DNA of 64,000 nt from Lunularia cruciata (lineage: Eukaryota > Streptophyta > Marchantiopsida > Lunulariales > Lunulariaceae): NCBI GenBank assembly GCA_948567375.1, contig OX419759.1, forward strand, positions 11,066,744 through 11,130,743, read 5' to 3'. The notes under the pieces were generated by a model that did no database searches, had not been told where the DNA came from, and saw only the letters and a program-made list of their open reading frames with translations. Below, piece by piece: positions 44,950 through 58,500 of this stretch (the first letter of the stretch is position 1; each line of letters starts with the position of its first letter). The position numbers were made by a program, and so were the translations under genes.

Positions 44950-46600
44950 TGCACCCCATCATCACCTACCACAACTGCACTTGGATGTCTAGGAGCCATG
45001 GATGTTGTCTATAGTGCCTTTGAGAGCATAAAAGACTAAGGAAGTCTGACCTGTCTACTAGCCTCTCCTCTTTGTAGGTCCAACTCCATTGATGCTCCTC
45101 TAGGCTCTAGAGCACGTACTGCACTCCTATTCATTGCAATAGATGCATCCATTTATGTTGCTCCACACATGAAGTCCAAAATGTCTCTATCACTAGCATA
45201 TGAGATGGAAGTCTTAGCACCCAAATTTGATCTCCCCTCAACTATGGCCATATTAGCCAATTGCTCAATCCAAGTAGCCACAGCTATATCAAAAGTAAAG
45301 GCAGGTAATGCACTCCTACTAGGTGTAGATCCTCTACCACCACCTCTACCACTTCATCCTCCATGACCTGAAGCTCCTTTACCACCTGCCATAGCAGCCT
45401 TACCACTCTATAACTCCGGATGTAGGTCAAAGCATTGGTCTCTAGAGTGACCATATCTATGACAATGCTCACATTATCTCTATGTTGGCTATGATGCATT
45501 AGGGGTATCACATCTATTGTCTTGTGTACACTCTTTCCTATGGTGAGGTCCACAAGTCCAACAAGCAATACCACCACTCATTGGTTATTGTTGACCTAAA
45601 AATGAAGGCAAAGGTCTAGCAACACTAGGCCTTCCACTCACTCCATAAGATCTAGGCTCTCTACCCCATCCTCAAAAAACGAACTGGGTGTGGTGCACTT
45701 TGTTGCACTTTGGAAGAAGTAACAATTATGGATGAGGTCTCCTTACCAAATCCAAATGTCGCCACTCCCTCCTCCACTATGTTGAGCTCAATATGCCAAA
45801 ACAAAGACTACCACCAAAGTAGGCAAAGTAGCTTGTAACAACGTAACATCACAGACTCTATGTCACAACTCGTCCAATATCCCATACCAAAACTGGACTG
45901 CTTGGGCTTCAATAACTCCATGAGTAAATTTGATCAGCCATCTCATGCGAGTGTATGCCTTGCATATGCTCTCTCCAGCCTTCCGTTGGAACTCCTACAA
46001 GCTCCTCAACTTGTCAGTCCGTACTCCTTGGTAGTTCTATCTCAAACATTGGAAGAACTCTACCATGGGGTTAAACCTTGAAACTATACTACCTCATGTC
46101 GTGATACCTCTACTTGTAGTAGCACTATCTCCAACTAGTGCACCTCCACTAGCTCCATCAATGCTACTAGAGCTAAAACTCATATGTAATGTAGATCTAC
46201 TCTTGGCAACCTGATGGAGACATAGTTCAGAGACCAATATTGTCTCCATAGCTCTATCTCCTCCAAGTGAACTCTCCTAAACTCATAGTAGTCATCTATT
46301 GGTAACCCTATTGTTGAAACAACCCCATCCATGCCGTGAAAGGTGTGAACAAAGTTGGGTTCCATATTTATTGCAAATAACACCAATTATCAAACTCTTA
46401 GATAAAGTTATCCAACTCAATGGTTCCCATCATACCAAAGTAATGCCTTGAGCCTTTGGAGGCCCTATAAATCTTGTCTATGTCCCACAACAACGATGTG
46501 GACACATCGAGTGCACTCTCAACTAAATCAACTTTTGTGTCAAACTCTAACTCAAAGTCAATCTTCTCTCTCATTGGGACCTAAGATACAAGCTGATACT
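44950..46600 (-). pseudogene. gag of element D with zinc knuckles
   Basis: Broken frames read, in order, ESICKAYTRMRWLIKF (gag helix, about 45.96 kb), a CWTCG..H...C segment (about 45.55 kb) and a full C-E-H-C-x4-H-x4-C knuckle at 45,432-45,473. A Gly/Arg-rich stretch follows near 45,340. Confidence 0.75.
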
Positions 46601-47120
46601 AAGCACCACTTTGAGTAAACCCACTATATATTGTAGCACTATCTTCTCTAAAATCCCCAAAGAACTCCATCTTGACAAAGTAATTGCAAATTGTAAACTG
46701 CAACCCGTAATTGTAACCACCACAAACTACAACCATTGCAAACATCCCACCAAGAATCATCACCAAAGTGCTAACACCAAGTGCCACCACCAAGTGCCAA
46801 CACTAATGGAACACTACCCATTATTGTAAGCCTAACTGAGACAACTACACTACATGAAAGGGTGACTTGTAACCTACCATCATAACATGCAATCTCACGG
46901 TCTACAAGTCATCACTTCTTACCTCACCAAAGAGAAATACAAGTAGTCTAACTAGTCATCACTCCAGCCTCACTACCAAGAGCACTCCAAAGCACCAACA
47001 CTCAAAATTTAGGGTATCTCACACAAATGTCATGCACAAAAAAGAAGCAAAGAATGGAGGGGATCTAATCATAAGAAATCTAAACAAAAACTCTCCATCT
47101 CATAAATCCACAATAGACTG

Positions 47121-47132
47121 ACTCTGTCACCA
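47121..47132 (-). other. primer-binding site of element D
   Basis: TGGTGACAGAGT on the minus strand, a mutated match to TGGTATCAGAGC (tRNA-Met type), two bases inside the inferred LTR end at 47,135. Confidence 0.5.
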
Positions 47133-47134
47133 TT

Positions 47135-47905
47135 TGGCATTTGATATAATAGGAGTTCATATATACATCATAAGCTACCAAGATCATCAAGAATGAAATC
47201 AAATTGTCTCTCCTAGCCAAAGCTACATGTGTACAGATAACACTAGAACAATCATTAGGACAACAAGTGAGAGTGGACTTGTTGGCTAGGGCACAAATCT
47301 AGGAACTAGAGATCTAGGAGTCAAACCCAAACTTGAGTGCTTCTACACACCATCTGCCTCACTACCAAATCTACATCAATCAAACAAGTTATTGCACACT
47401 AAAGAAAATCTAAACTCCAATTGAGCTACCAACAATCAACAAGTCTTGGAGATACCGCCAACACTCTCAATTCCTGCACTCAATTTCCCCTTGACCTCAG
47501 TTCTATGATGTAATTAGATTATTTCTCAACTCAAATCACATTCTATCAGATCAATACTTGATTTATCACTCAGTAATTTGTCAATAATTGGGCACTAATT
47601 ACAGTCAAGCCACACCCACTCTAGCTAAGAGAATCCAAGTGATGCTTGCGAGCCTCTGTCCATTATAACCAAGAACTCAAAAGCTCAACATCAAAGAAGT
47701 GAGCTCTTTGGAGCTGCACTTCAAAAGTATACCCCTTGAACTTGACCTAGGTCTCGAACCCTAATGGTCCCATTGATGGCACATCCTATGGTGCAAATGG
47801 TGCAAACTGATGGTGGGCCCCACCATATAATCAGTACCCTAAACACAAAATTTTACACAACAAGTAGTCTATGTGTAACTACTAAAATACCTCTAACTAC
47901 TAACA
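47135..47905 (-). repeat. 5' LTR of element D
   Basis: Plus-strand TGGCATTTG...CTACTAACA (TG..CA). The outer ~375 bp are homologous to 30,680-31,070 and 33,957-34,333. The inner part has no second copy in the window, so the 3' LTR is incomplete. The outer border coincides with the start of segmental block 1. Confidence 0.6.
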
Positions 47906-49362
47906 CTACTACTCCAGTTTCCGCAAACGAGATCTATGTTTTGAGAATCTTGTTTGACGAAACAAAGTAACATGAAATGGTTAGAATCAAGGTTTCCTTC
48001 CATGAGAGAAGCTCAAACCTCAACCAAATTTGCTAGCCAGTTGAGAAAAAAATGGCTTTAGTTTATGAATGGAAAAGATTTCTCTCGTTCATTGATATTG
48101 CGAGTATGAATTGTGAAGGTCAAGGGTCCTGAAATCAGTCCAGAACCGTGCATATCCTACTCGTCTTTCCCCGCAATACCACAACACCACCTTATTACTC
48201 CTCGGCACTACTGTATTCTTTTCTGGTTGAAGAACTTGGTTTGTTCTCAAACAGAAAATGGTTTGTTTGAGAGACGGCATACTTACTTAAGTTGAATAAA
48301 TCGTATGGCCGCCTGGTGTACACCGTAGTGCGCTTTATCAGTCAACTCCTACACGTGATGGTACTCTTGATTAGAACAAAAGATTCTCTAAGGATAATTC
48401 TATTACTAGCAGAACCTTAAACTCCGGACTAGTATTAGCCGCTGTGCATGATACGCAGGGGCCAATACACTCCCGTCTCTTTCCCCTTCAGTTGTCTCCG
48501 TCCCCTTAAAGGATGAAGGAGTATCGATCGTCATTTTCGTTTCCAAAAAGTAGTTCCATCTAAGGTCCCCGTTTGTTATTCTCTTCCGCAGAAAATTTTC
48601 CATTCATCGTTCCCCGTCCCCTAGATACCTACCTCACCTTAGTAATGACAATCCTAGGTACCTACTTACCTTAGTAGCGACAATCACCTCACCTTAGAGG
48701 TAAGTAAGATGACTGGAGTTTAGGGTTCTTACGCCTACTATTTGCCACAGTACAGAAGTATTCATGTGATCGAACCTTGTGATTCTTCATTCCGCTGGCA
48801 CGCTTGAAGACCACGCCGCGGGTCTGAGGTCTCGATCTAAGGTCTCAGGTCTCTTGGTGTTGAGGAGCATTTTAGTCACTCTACGTATACAAAATTCCAA
48901 ATATGTAAAATAATTTTGAATACAATATTATAAAGTAATCGAACATCATTGCACATGGCGACTTTTTGTACTTTTTCGTTGTCCAGTTCCACTGTACCCT
49001 GTGCAGATCACCATCCCCCAAGCACGATTCTCGAGGGCGAGGGTAAATTGGCGTAGTCGTACATGCAGTGCAGCATGGCAGGCATCCCCATGTCCATATT
49101 ATTTGATGCCTTTCTTTCTTCGAGCAAAAGCCACGTACTTATTTTGGGATTATTTTCCCCTTGTTTTAAACAAATATACGGAGCTAACCATATTTGGAAT
49201 ACGGAAGAGCGTCCTTTTGATGATAAAAGTACCAAATTAGATATTGGGTAATCCACAGCATCACTATACCTTCTTTGTTCATTGCTGGTTAGTTATTTGT
49301 CAGCACCAGTTTAGCTTAGACGTGTTTGGAATTACTCGTTGTGGTGTATAATTCAAGGAAAC

Positions 49363-49486
49363 GATGTTCTTGTCAACTTTTCAGTGTGAGTTGACAAACT
49401 GTACCACAACAACACTTGACTAGTGATGTTCTTGTCAACTTTTCAGTGTGATTTGACAAACTGTACCACAACAACACTTGACTAGT
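49363..49486. repeat. 62-bp tandem duplication
   Basis: Two adjacent copies (49,363-49,424 and 49,425-49,486) start GATGTTCTTGTCAACTTTTC and differ by one base or so. No function seen. Confidence 0.95.
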
Positions 49487-50243
49487 TGTAGTTTATCCGA
49501 ATAAATTGTTTGTGCAGTAGAATATCATATCTATCTCTAAAATCTTGCTCCTCTAATTAACTCAAAGATATTATCGCATGCTATCGTTAGTATTACACTA
49601 ACTATTGCAATGCAAGTCTAGTCTGACCTTATCCATATTGTAATGTTGGAATGCGTAGCATCTTGTAAGTTTCATAGACCAAATTTGAAACGCACGGGTT
49701 GATGACTCAATTGCATTAGATAATATATAGGCGGGAAGTGAATGAATTGTGCATTAAGATCACATGTTGTTTGATTGCTCTTGTGGACTCCCTATGAGCG
49801 GGATATGATCATTTTCTCAGATTCCATACGACGAAGTGACATTTAGGTTTGTCAATAGGTTGTGGATACTTATGGGATGACTTTGCATAATCCTAAACTA
49901 AGTTCTATGCGTCACGGTATAATGGGGTGAAAGAATTTTTTTCATATATATATATAAAAGAATTCAAATTGGTTATCTAGAACCATAGAAATTTGACCCA
50001 GAACAAGAACTTCGCCCTTGCATGTTACCACAAGGGTAAGAACGATAGAAACCTGCAAGCCATATGAAACTCAATTTTTACAATTAGTTAACCTTAGGAA
50101 GCCCTTCCTTTTTGTTTCGAGAGGATACTAGTCCCTTGGTTTGATCATATAAAACATCTTACAAAAATCCACACCTAAGTCCACTCATTGAGGATAAACT
50201 TTTTTCCAACTCATGTGCATGTTCTCTATTCTCTATTAGCTAT

Positions 50244-50365
50244 AGGAAAAGGCGACCCCATAGGATAAAATAAGGTGGGGAAGACGTCATCAAGCCATAC
50301 AAGGATAAAATATAGGAGGTAAAATTGGACTAAACACTAGTAATATATGAGAATATTTCTTACTA
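50244..50365 (+). repeat. dispersed ~115-bp repeat, copy 2
   Basis: Collinear with 2045-2160, same orientation. It lies in the part of block 1 that block 2 lacks. Confidence 0.6.
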
Positions 50366-51131
50366 CAACTAAGAAATTTGTAAATCTATGTAAATTTATA
50401 TTTGTAAATCTTACTACGTCTAAGTTATCTAAATCTATGTTGTCTAAGTACTACTTGAGTATCCAAAGAAGCATAATCTAATATGACATTTCTTTACGGA
50501 TTGCACCAAGTACCACATTATGTAGAGCAATGGACACACGTTGTCTAAAACATGCTACAAAGTAGGAAAATGAGAATGGTACCCTATAGCTAATATGATA
50601 TGTTCTTATGAATATCCTTGATGCTATTGTGGGTAAGTATTCTCCATCCTCCAAAAGCACACCATGTCATATGGATCCCTGCTGCATCTAGTGTAGAATC
50701 ATATTGACATGTGAGTAATATGTAACTTAAATGGGAGGACCAAACCTAGGTTTTGGTGTATAGAAAGTAATTGGCACAAGTTGCAAAGCAATGTCAAGCT
50801 AGTATCCAAGAGCTCACTAGAGCAAGAGAAAAGGTGAGTCATAGTAGTATAAGGAATGGATGAGTCAACCAAGAGAATGTAGCACATGTTGAAATTTTTA
50901 TTCCATCAAAGAAGATTGCAAATCTCTTGTCCAATCAAAAGATAAGTAAGCAGACAAATGGAAAGCACTCTCATGCCTGTGATTATAGACAATCCTTCAT
51001 AGAATAGCACTTGGAGAGAAAAAGATTTGTTGATCATATTTGTCTCCAAGATGTGCTTATTAACCATTACAAAATGAGGGGAAAATAGGGGTCCCAAGAG
51101 AACACAACTACAAAAAAATACTATTACTTTT

Positions 51132-51193
51132 GTCTCCTCTTTAGATAATAGGCTTACCTCTCGTCTCCTCTTTAGATAATAGGCTTACCTCTC
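51132..51193. repeat. 31-bp tandem duplication
   Basis: GTCTCCTCTTTAGATAATAG plus 11 bp occurs twice head to tail (51,132 and 51,163). Apparently identical copies. Confidence 0.95.
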
Positions 51194-53618
51194 TGCATGA
51201 GATAGATAAATATGTATGTCTACATCTCTACATAAGTTCAACAGAGATGTCTATCTACCCCTCTGCACCATATCAAAAGAGATTTGTGTGTCCCCACTGA
51301 ATCCTTGTTAGACACTCGAATATATTTCTGGTTCAATAATATTACTAAAGACTCTCATAATCTTACTATCAAACACTTTGATACCGGATAGGAAGATGAG
51401 AGAAGAGAGGAAACTTGACAAAGTCCATCAATTGCATATATCAATTCATTGAATGCCTTGCTCTTGCTGCACCTTACACAAACATTATTGGACATGACAA
51501 TAAAGGCATAAGGTGACATTCCTTTTCAACACAAAAATGAGAATATTCGATTTTACTGTAGCAACTGAAAAATACTCTTGTGCATATAGTCAACTGATTC
51601 AACATCAATGGCACATGCAAACTATAGATAGCTGTAATTTAATCATATGCATTTTGAAACTTTTGGAGCTGAATCTAGATCCCTACTTACCTTTCTCGTG
51701 CTACTAAAACTCCTCGAATCTATTTGTCAGCAATGACTTTCGAAACGCGGATCGATTTGACTTAAATGTACAGATTCGAATAAGTTTCCGAAACGCGGGT
51801 CCATTTGACTTAAATGTACTAATTGGAATAAGTATTTTTTTAGGTGACAGCGAGTTAAGATGATGCCCACTTTTCATAATATCCACCAGTCACAAGAATG
51901 ACCGAACACGGCAGGATAGAAGGATAGAGGGCGACCACATGGAAGGATGGGAAACCCATGAAGCCGTAAGGGAGAGACAAAAGAGGTAAAATGCGGCTAG
52001 AAAACCAGAAAATGGCAGGTTTTGTTGGAGAACAATAACCTGGTTTGTTCTCAAACAGAAAATGGTAGGTTTTGTTGAGAACCTGGTTTTTCCTGGTAGT
52101 TCGTATCAAGATAGTATTCCTTTCTGGTTGAAGAGTTTCTTTTGTGTTGAACAATAACCACAGGTTTCAACGTATCCTAAAACAAGATGATAGAGAGTAG
52201 ATTGTTGATAAGTATGGTCGTATGAGTATGAAGGATATCGCATGGTGTAACTGAATGCAAAGGATAAGAAAGAGCTTGACTGAAGTAAAGTCTAGGCAAG
52301 GGAACACTATGCATGGGTCGCTGTAGCTTAACCCAGTCAAGTGTTGTAGGCTACAGATAGCACGTGAGTGGCTGGAAGTTCATCGACTAAACCCAATCCG
52401 GCAGTTTAAAGCTTAATTTCCCAAAATCGATCTACTTTGTTCGTTTGCTTGCTGTAATCTTGAGGTAACAGTTCTTAGGGTTGATCAAATATGAGAAATT
52501 ATGTGCAGAAGCCCTTCAAATGAGGGGGGACCCACACCCACGAATATATTCAGTTCCCCTATACACTCCAGTATAGAGTATTGATCACATTGTTCGATGA
52601 ACAAACAGGTAGGTAGTTTGCCAATATGACATGCGATCGAGCAACACTAGGGAATTTCTCCATTTCCGTGTCCGGAAGTGGGACAATATGTCCTATAGCT
52701 GAGTTATAAGTTCCCACCCAAGTTTAGAGCAGTGTAGAAAAAGAACCATACTTGAGTGCTAAACCCACTTGAGTGCTGACCAAGTCCGATCAGCTTCTAA
52801 AGCTTGATTGGAGTGGACAGTTTTGGTGCTACCATCAAAGGTGAACAAGGAAGGTACTTATCTTACACTGAACCACCTATATGTTTGCTGAACAGCTTCT
52901 ATTGATCTTCGTCCGTTCGATATTACTTTAAAAATCTACCATTTATTCTCGGAGGGAAGTTCGATAACAGCTTAGGGTAGTTGTCTGCACCATCAAACTT
53001 ACATCAAAGGCGTTATCGTGTAAAGACACCTACAACAGGGCAGTCCAATACTACTGCAGCGTTCACTCTTGAACCTGTGAAGGTTAAGAGCACGCCTTGT
53101 TACAGCATGCCTAATTCGAAGAAGTAGGTCCTTAAAATGTGCTGGTGATTTGCAGAATTGTACTTGCAGAAATCAAGTATCTTCAAGTACGCGAGCTTCT
53201 CACATCAGCCGCGCAATTATTCAAAACCTGGTTAACGATGAAAGGCATAGTTAATTTTCTTGTTAACTTTCTTATTTTCATGTTGTACAGGACTTGGAGT
53301 AACTTTATCTTCTTATTAGCATCTTCATTCTTGTACATTACTACAAACGAGAAGGAGGACGACCGCGTAGAAAAGAAGAAGGATGGGAAGACCCCATCAA
53401 GCATGCAAACTACAAACCGAGTTACATTACTACAAACCGAGTCCCATGATCCGCATCTGAGGTATTGACTGGACGCAAGGTTAGATCTTTCACGTGAACG
53501 ATGGAACTCAAAGAGAATTAACTGCCGATGGGGCACACCGAATGCATGACTCTTAAAGAGCACGGCCCCACGATTGTGAAGCAACGTAACTTACATGGCT
53601 CTAAATATTCCTTGTAGT

Positions 53619-53867
53619 CTAAATATCTTTCCAACCTTTTCTAGGTGCAGCAGCAGTCTCATCAGCTCTACCTCGTCGCATTCTCTGTACTTCAGTGCTT
53701 TCTCCAGTAACGACGCCTGCAAAAGGTAAAATACAAAAGGGGAGAACGTAGAGATGAGAAGAACTCTCGCGAGAAAGGTACTGATTAATTCCCAAAATTG
53801 CCATGGCAGAGGTGAAGAGGAATAAGAGAGTCAGTAAGGTCTCCGACAACTCAATCAGTATTGCCAT
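53619..53867 (-). CDS. 5' exons of a predicted membrane protein, block 1 copy
   Basis: ATG at 53,867 opens a hydrophobic exon (LLTLLFLFTSAMAILGIN) ending near an A|GTACC donor. A second exon begins after TTTTGCAG at about 53,717, in the frame SLLEKALKYRECDEVELMRLLLH, and ends near AAAAG|GTTGG. The block 2 copy differs mostly without breaking this frame, which suggests real coding. Later exons were not found. It may be a gene fragment carried by the duplication. Function unknown. Confidence 0.4.
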   Translation of the reverse strand: MAILIELSETLLTLLFLFTSAMAILGINQYLSRESSSHLYVLPFCILPFAGVVTGESTEVQRMRRGRADETAAAPRKGWKDI

Positions 53868-54499
53868 TTGTTTTACATAGGAATCAGAGATTTATCCTTG
53901 AATATTAATGTTGACTTGGAAACGAATCTGTTATGTGTCAGAGTGCTTGCCATAGATAGTATGAGGGGAAGGGGTCGAGAGATAATACCTTGAATTATAA
54001 ATTAATCTCATTTCCCGATTTTCTTGTCTCGCTAATTTTCAGTAACCCAATTTCTTTCATTTAACGGATGAAACATGAACTTCTAATAGCATAGTTATCT
54101 ATAATCCTATTGTCTTCATTTCCATGCGAATCCTGGATTTCCAATAGAGACTCTAAAACCTAGTTTTCTACGTAGATTAGCAAGACGTGTAGACAATTTA
54201 GGGATTAGAGGGATCCTTCATTCTGTTCTGAGGTCAAGCAATAGACTAGTCTATGGTGTGTCCATTAGACACCATGAAAGGAAACACACCGTTAGTTTGT
54301 TGTAACACCAAAACTTGATTACCTCATGCCAAACACATGTCTATCTATTTGGTAGAACACCAAAATCAGACTTCCGCTAAAGACCCTATTTGGTGCTACT
54401 AAGAACCACAGTGGAATCCAAATCGATTAAAAAATAGATAAGTATATAGACTGGTCAAGCTTCTATCTTGAAGATATATAATATAGAATAAATTCTATA

Positions 54500-55421
54500 A
54501 AATATTTAAGAAATGTGAACTTGACCTAAATCAACAACCTGAACTATAATTGGACAATCCTTTAGACATGTGCCAATGATATTTAAACCTTGGATCACAA
54601 ACCTTAATAAACCAAAGCTACTAAATGAACATAAGCATAAGTAGTACATATAGAATGTAGTAGAAGGTAGGATATATTTGGACAGCAAGAATACTTGAGA
54701 GTGCATGAGATTTAGCAGCATCCTCTCCTCCTCCAACACATTTTCCACAGCAATAATCTCAAGGATTCAACTGCCAGCATTTTCTTTGAGTGTGTCAGTC
54801 ACCTCTAGAGTAGCAAGTTCCTACATCCGTTACCAAGGAATGGTACCAAGAATAATCAACTCTATCTCTTGCAACAAATCATCCTAATTTTTCATTATTA
54901 TGAGGCATTTCTCCTCTTGAGGGATTTTTGAGTACTCAAGAATTGGAATGTTATCAATCTGTCAAATTCCTCTCAGAATAAAATTTTGGGTATAAGACCT
55001 ATTCTGTCAACCACTAAGGAAGAAACCGAAACCAAGTTTATCATAGATATAGAAGAAGGGGTATGCTTTCCAACTCAAGCATGTGATTCTTACATTGTCC
55101 GAGTGCAGCATTTGTGGTTTTGCATGATGTAACAGATTCCATACCCTAGAGGACTAGTCTATAGAAAATTTGATCCACTCATCCCGATGAAGACCAAAAC
55201 ATGGATAAGTTGTTTAGAAATTTAAAGTGAAGATCTAATGAATAAAACTCAATTTTCTATATACATTGTAGTTAAAATTCAAGTGGTTCATAGAATTTCT
55301 TACTACTATGCTTCTCCACTCTTACAAATCATGCATATTAATTAATTTTGATTCAATCAAAGTGTATAGATTTGAACCTTCACATCATATGCACAGACTT
55401 AGCATTATATAGCCTAGAATA
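54500..55421 (-). repeat. repeat family R, copy 3 (partial)
   Basis: Homologous to about 26,850-27,720. It is cut at 55,421 by an LTR fragment of the A/C family. The stretch 53,890-54,500 before it holds nothing recognisable. Confidence 0.75.
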
Positions 55422-55502
55422 TTGTTATAATTCTTGGCTAATTTGGCCTATTTTCTATTTTGTTAATCTTAACTAACTCATTTATAAACTCCATATTGTT
55501 AC
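55422..55502 (-). repeat. LTR end fragment of the A/C element family
   Basis: It ends TATAAACTCCATATTGTTACA like the LTR of C, and its first part (TTCTTGGCTAATTTGGCC) matches the reverse complement of the start of LTR A. Only about 80 bp remain, lying directly between R copy 3 and R copy 4. Confidence 0.75.
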
Positions 55503-58500
55503 AATACCCCATTGCTCAAGATGATTTTGCAAGCTTGGAGTTGTTACTTCCTCAATATCTTGTATGGAGATAATCATTTTCTCCAGTAGATTAAGATAGA
55601 GAAAATCAACTTTCGTCATTGCTATGGCATCCTAGGACAGAATGAAGGATTTGAGAAGATAAGCATGTCTTGAGCCAATCCACCTGATTGTAGTACATGT
55701 TTCTCCTCATTATTTGTCTCTTGAAAGGTGTATTCGTTGTCCATCTATGAGATGCACACCGATCCATAGTAGTCCTTGATGGAATATATTCAACATTAGA
55801 GTGCAACTCAATTAAGAAAACATTACAACAAAATGAATTACAAATAATCTTTCCTGAAAATTATACCAAAAAATCATAGCATTTATAACAAACCTGTAGA
55901 CATTTGTTAATCCATTCCAAAAGAGAAGTAGCATTATAGGCAAATTTGATTAGTATTTGCTCCAAAGAAGCATCCTATTCAAAATTTTGACCACTCCAAG
56001 CTAATGCAAGATGTTTAACACCCTATGGAAGGGTTGGCCACCATTGAATTGTGAATCTCTGTTATAGTTTTTGATTGGCATAGTCTCTGAACTTGCTAAA
56101 AATTCTCAGTCGTGCAATGAGCTTCATTTAGAAGCTAAAACAAGATTTTTATCCTAAAGAAGGGTTGAGGATCATATAATTATGAATGTCAGACATATCT
56201 TATTATGGACATTGTCTTTGATCTTGCAAAACACTTCCAGTTGTGTAATGGTCAATTTGTACAAACCCTTGAGAGTTATAATACAACAATTGGAGCAGGA
56301 AATTGATCTTAGCTTTTGTAAACCACTATGGTAAATCTCTGATAAGAGCAACTAAGATTTGAAAATGATCTAGTTGAACAACTCCACTTCTTTTATGCCG
56401 GATGTATAAAAGAATAAATGTAACTAGAAAACAAGACATGAACTGTCACTATGTATTGTAAATCGTCTCAATTAATTTAATGTTCCATGCTTGTGATTGC
56501 ATTCAACTCTATATATTTTTGGCACTCAACAACCTAAACTGAATATAAAATCTAAGAAACTTGAACCTTAACCTAAACTAAATCAACAACCTAAACTATG
56601 ATTGTGCAGTCCTTTAAACATGTGTCAACAAATTCAATCCATGGACCACAATCCCTAATAAACCAAAGCTACTGAAAAAACATAAGCATAAGTAATACCT
56701 ATAGAAGGTATGATACATTTGGACAGCAAGAATACTTGGTAGTGCATGAAAATTAGCAGCATACACTCCTCCAACACATTTCCCAAAGCAATTTTCAAGG
56801 ATCCAAGCACTAACTTTTTCTTTGAGTGCCTCAATCACCTATACTGCATCAAGATCCTCTATGATCAAGAAATAGTACCAAAATAATCAACTCTTGCAAC
56901 AAAGCATCACAAGTTGTCATTGCTCTTGTTGTTGTGAGGCATGTCTCCACGTGATGCACTTTTTAGTGCTCAAGAATTGGGATATAATCCTTATGTCAAA
57001 TTCCTCTGAATTTTTTTTTTATTTCCAACAGAACATTGGATTATATCAACAACTAAGGAAGAAGCCAGAAACCAATTTTATTATAGATATAGAAGAAGGG
57101 TATGCTTGCCAACTCAAGCATGTGACTCTGAAATTGTTGGAGTGCCGCATTTGTGGTTTGGCATAATATAACAGATTCCATACTCTAGAGGATTAGTCTA
57201 GAGAAATTTTGAACCCCCTGATCCTGATGAAGACCAGAACATGAATAAGTTTTTTACGAACTCGGAGTGAAGACCTAATGAATGAAACACATTATCATCA
57301 TATGCACAGACTTCACATTATATAGCTCACTAGCAAGATACATTGAAAATCATATGCACAGACTTTGCATTATCTAGCTCAATTTGCTGTGCACATTGTA
57401 GTTCAAAATTCAAGTGGTTCATAAAACTTCTTATTACTATGCTTCTCCAAACTTACAAATCATGCATATTATTTCATTTGGATTCAGTCAAAGTGTATAG
57501 ATTTAGACGTCCACATCCTATACACAGACTTTGCATCATATAGCTCACTAGCAAGATATATTGGAAATCCGTTCAAAATAGATAAGACACACCGAAAGTA
57601 AGATCAAAGCCTAGGTTGAGGTGAGGTTTCTCAAACCTCTGCTCATGCTATTAAGGACAATTTTGATTTCCACATCCAAAGTGTTATCAGGAGTTATCAA
57701 GAATTGGAGCTTTGTGGATAACAACAGTTGTTCCATGAGCTAAGCTCGTAACGATTAAAGTTATCTTTGTAGAATGCATCCATCCTTACGATATCTCATA
57801 ACAACAGTTCTTCCATTATTAAGCTAGTAGCCAATAAAATTTATGTTTGTCGAATGCATCCATCCTTACACCATGTGAAAATCATTACTTATCTTATTGA
57901 TGCTGTAAGTAGTGCAGAAGTCCACCTTTAGATTTTCAACACGCATTTAAACATTTACTTCGCGTGACTGTACATGAAGATAGAGGAAGTAGATACAATA
58001 ATATGGCTTTCCTCGTGAATACCTCTAATATACCTCTTGCAATACCGAAACTGTTTGTTCACAGTTTCGGTATTGCAAGTCTTCAGTTTTATTAGTGGTA
58101 AAACAATGAGTTGATCCTAAATACTGGGCAATGCACCATTCATCTCTGTCCGCATCCCTAGCAGGAAAATGCACTAAGAATCATTATTTACTGAATTGAC
58201 ATTGGAAGTAGTGCTAGTGACTCTTTGAGAACCTGCAGGTAAATTATTTATAACTGAATTTCCCATCTTATGATTAAGTTTCACTTCCTTAAATTAATTA
58301 TTTATGTTAATCTTTTATTGACATGTTCTTCATGAACGAGGACAAGGAAAGTTAATAAGAAGTTCACACAGAAACAAGGAAATGCTGAGGGGAAAAAAGT
58401 CTAAGGAAAAAGCTTTAACTGCGAGGGAGGTACCACTAGTACAGCTAGATTTTGCTACCACTTTTTCCCTAGTCTTTATCCTTTGGTGTGAAAATGCTAA

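Larger units (their letters stand above)
35280..47905 (-). mobile_element. element D: old Ty3/gypsy retrotransposon split by element C
   Basis: In minus order it has an LTR (47,905-47,135), primer-binding site, gag with zinc knuckle (about 46.6-45.0 kb), a protease-like frame (43.88-43.62 kb), then an interruption by element C (43,618-37,963), and then RT, RNase H and integrase (37.5-35.38 kb). A partial 3' LTR is probably the segment near 33,957-34,333. All domains are broken by stops and frameshifts. It is the oldest element here, since another complete element sits inside it. Confidence 0.8.
47918..53890. repeat. segmental duplication block 1
   Basis: 47,918-49,109 and 51,581-53,890 are collinear with 59,461-62,900. 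The piece 49,110-51,580 is missing from the other block. Shared landmarks include TCTCGTTCATTGATATTGCG, the AACTCCGGACTAGTA stretch and the membrane-protein exons near 53.7 kb. Confidence 0.9.

Noticed and set aside
47755-47770. GGTCTCGAACCCTAAT resembling a tRNA T-loop
   Set aside because: No cloverleaf could be folded around it, and it is part of the element D LTR repeated elsewhere.
51855-52154. 99-codon minus frame and its relative at 61,050-61,336
   Set aside because: The two segmental copies disagree in length and frame, and both contain a small internal duplication (AAAATGG-AGGTTTTGTT). This is not the conservation of a gene.
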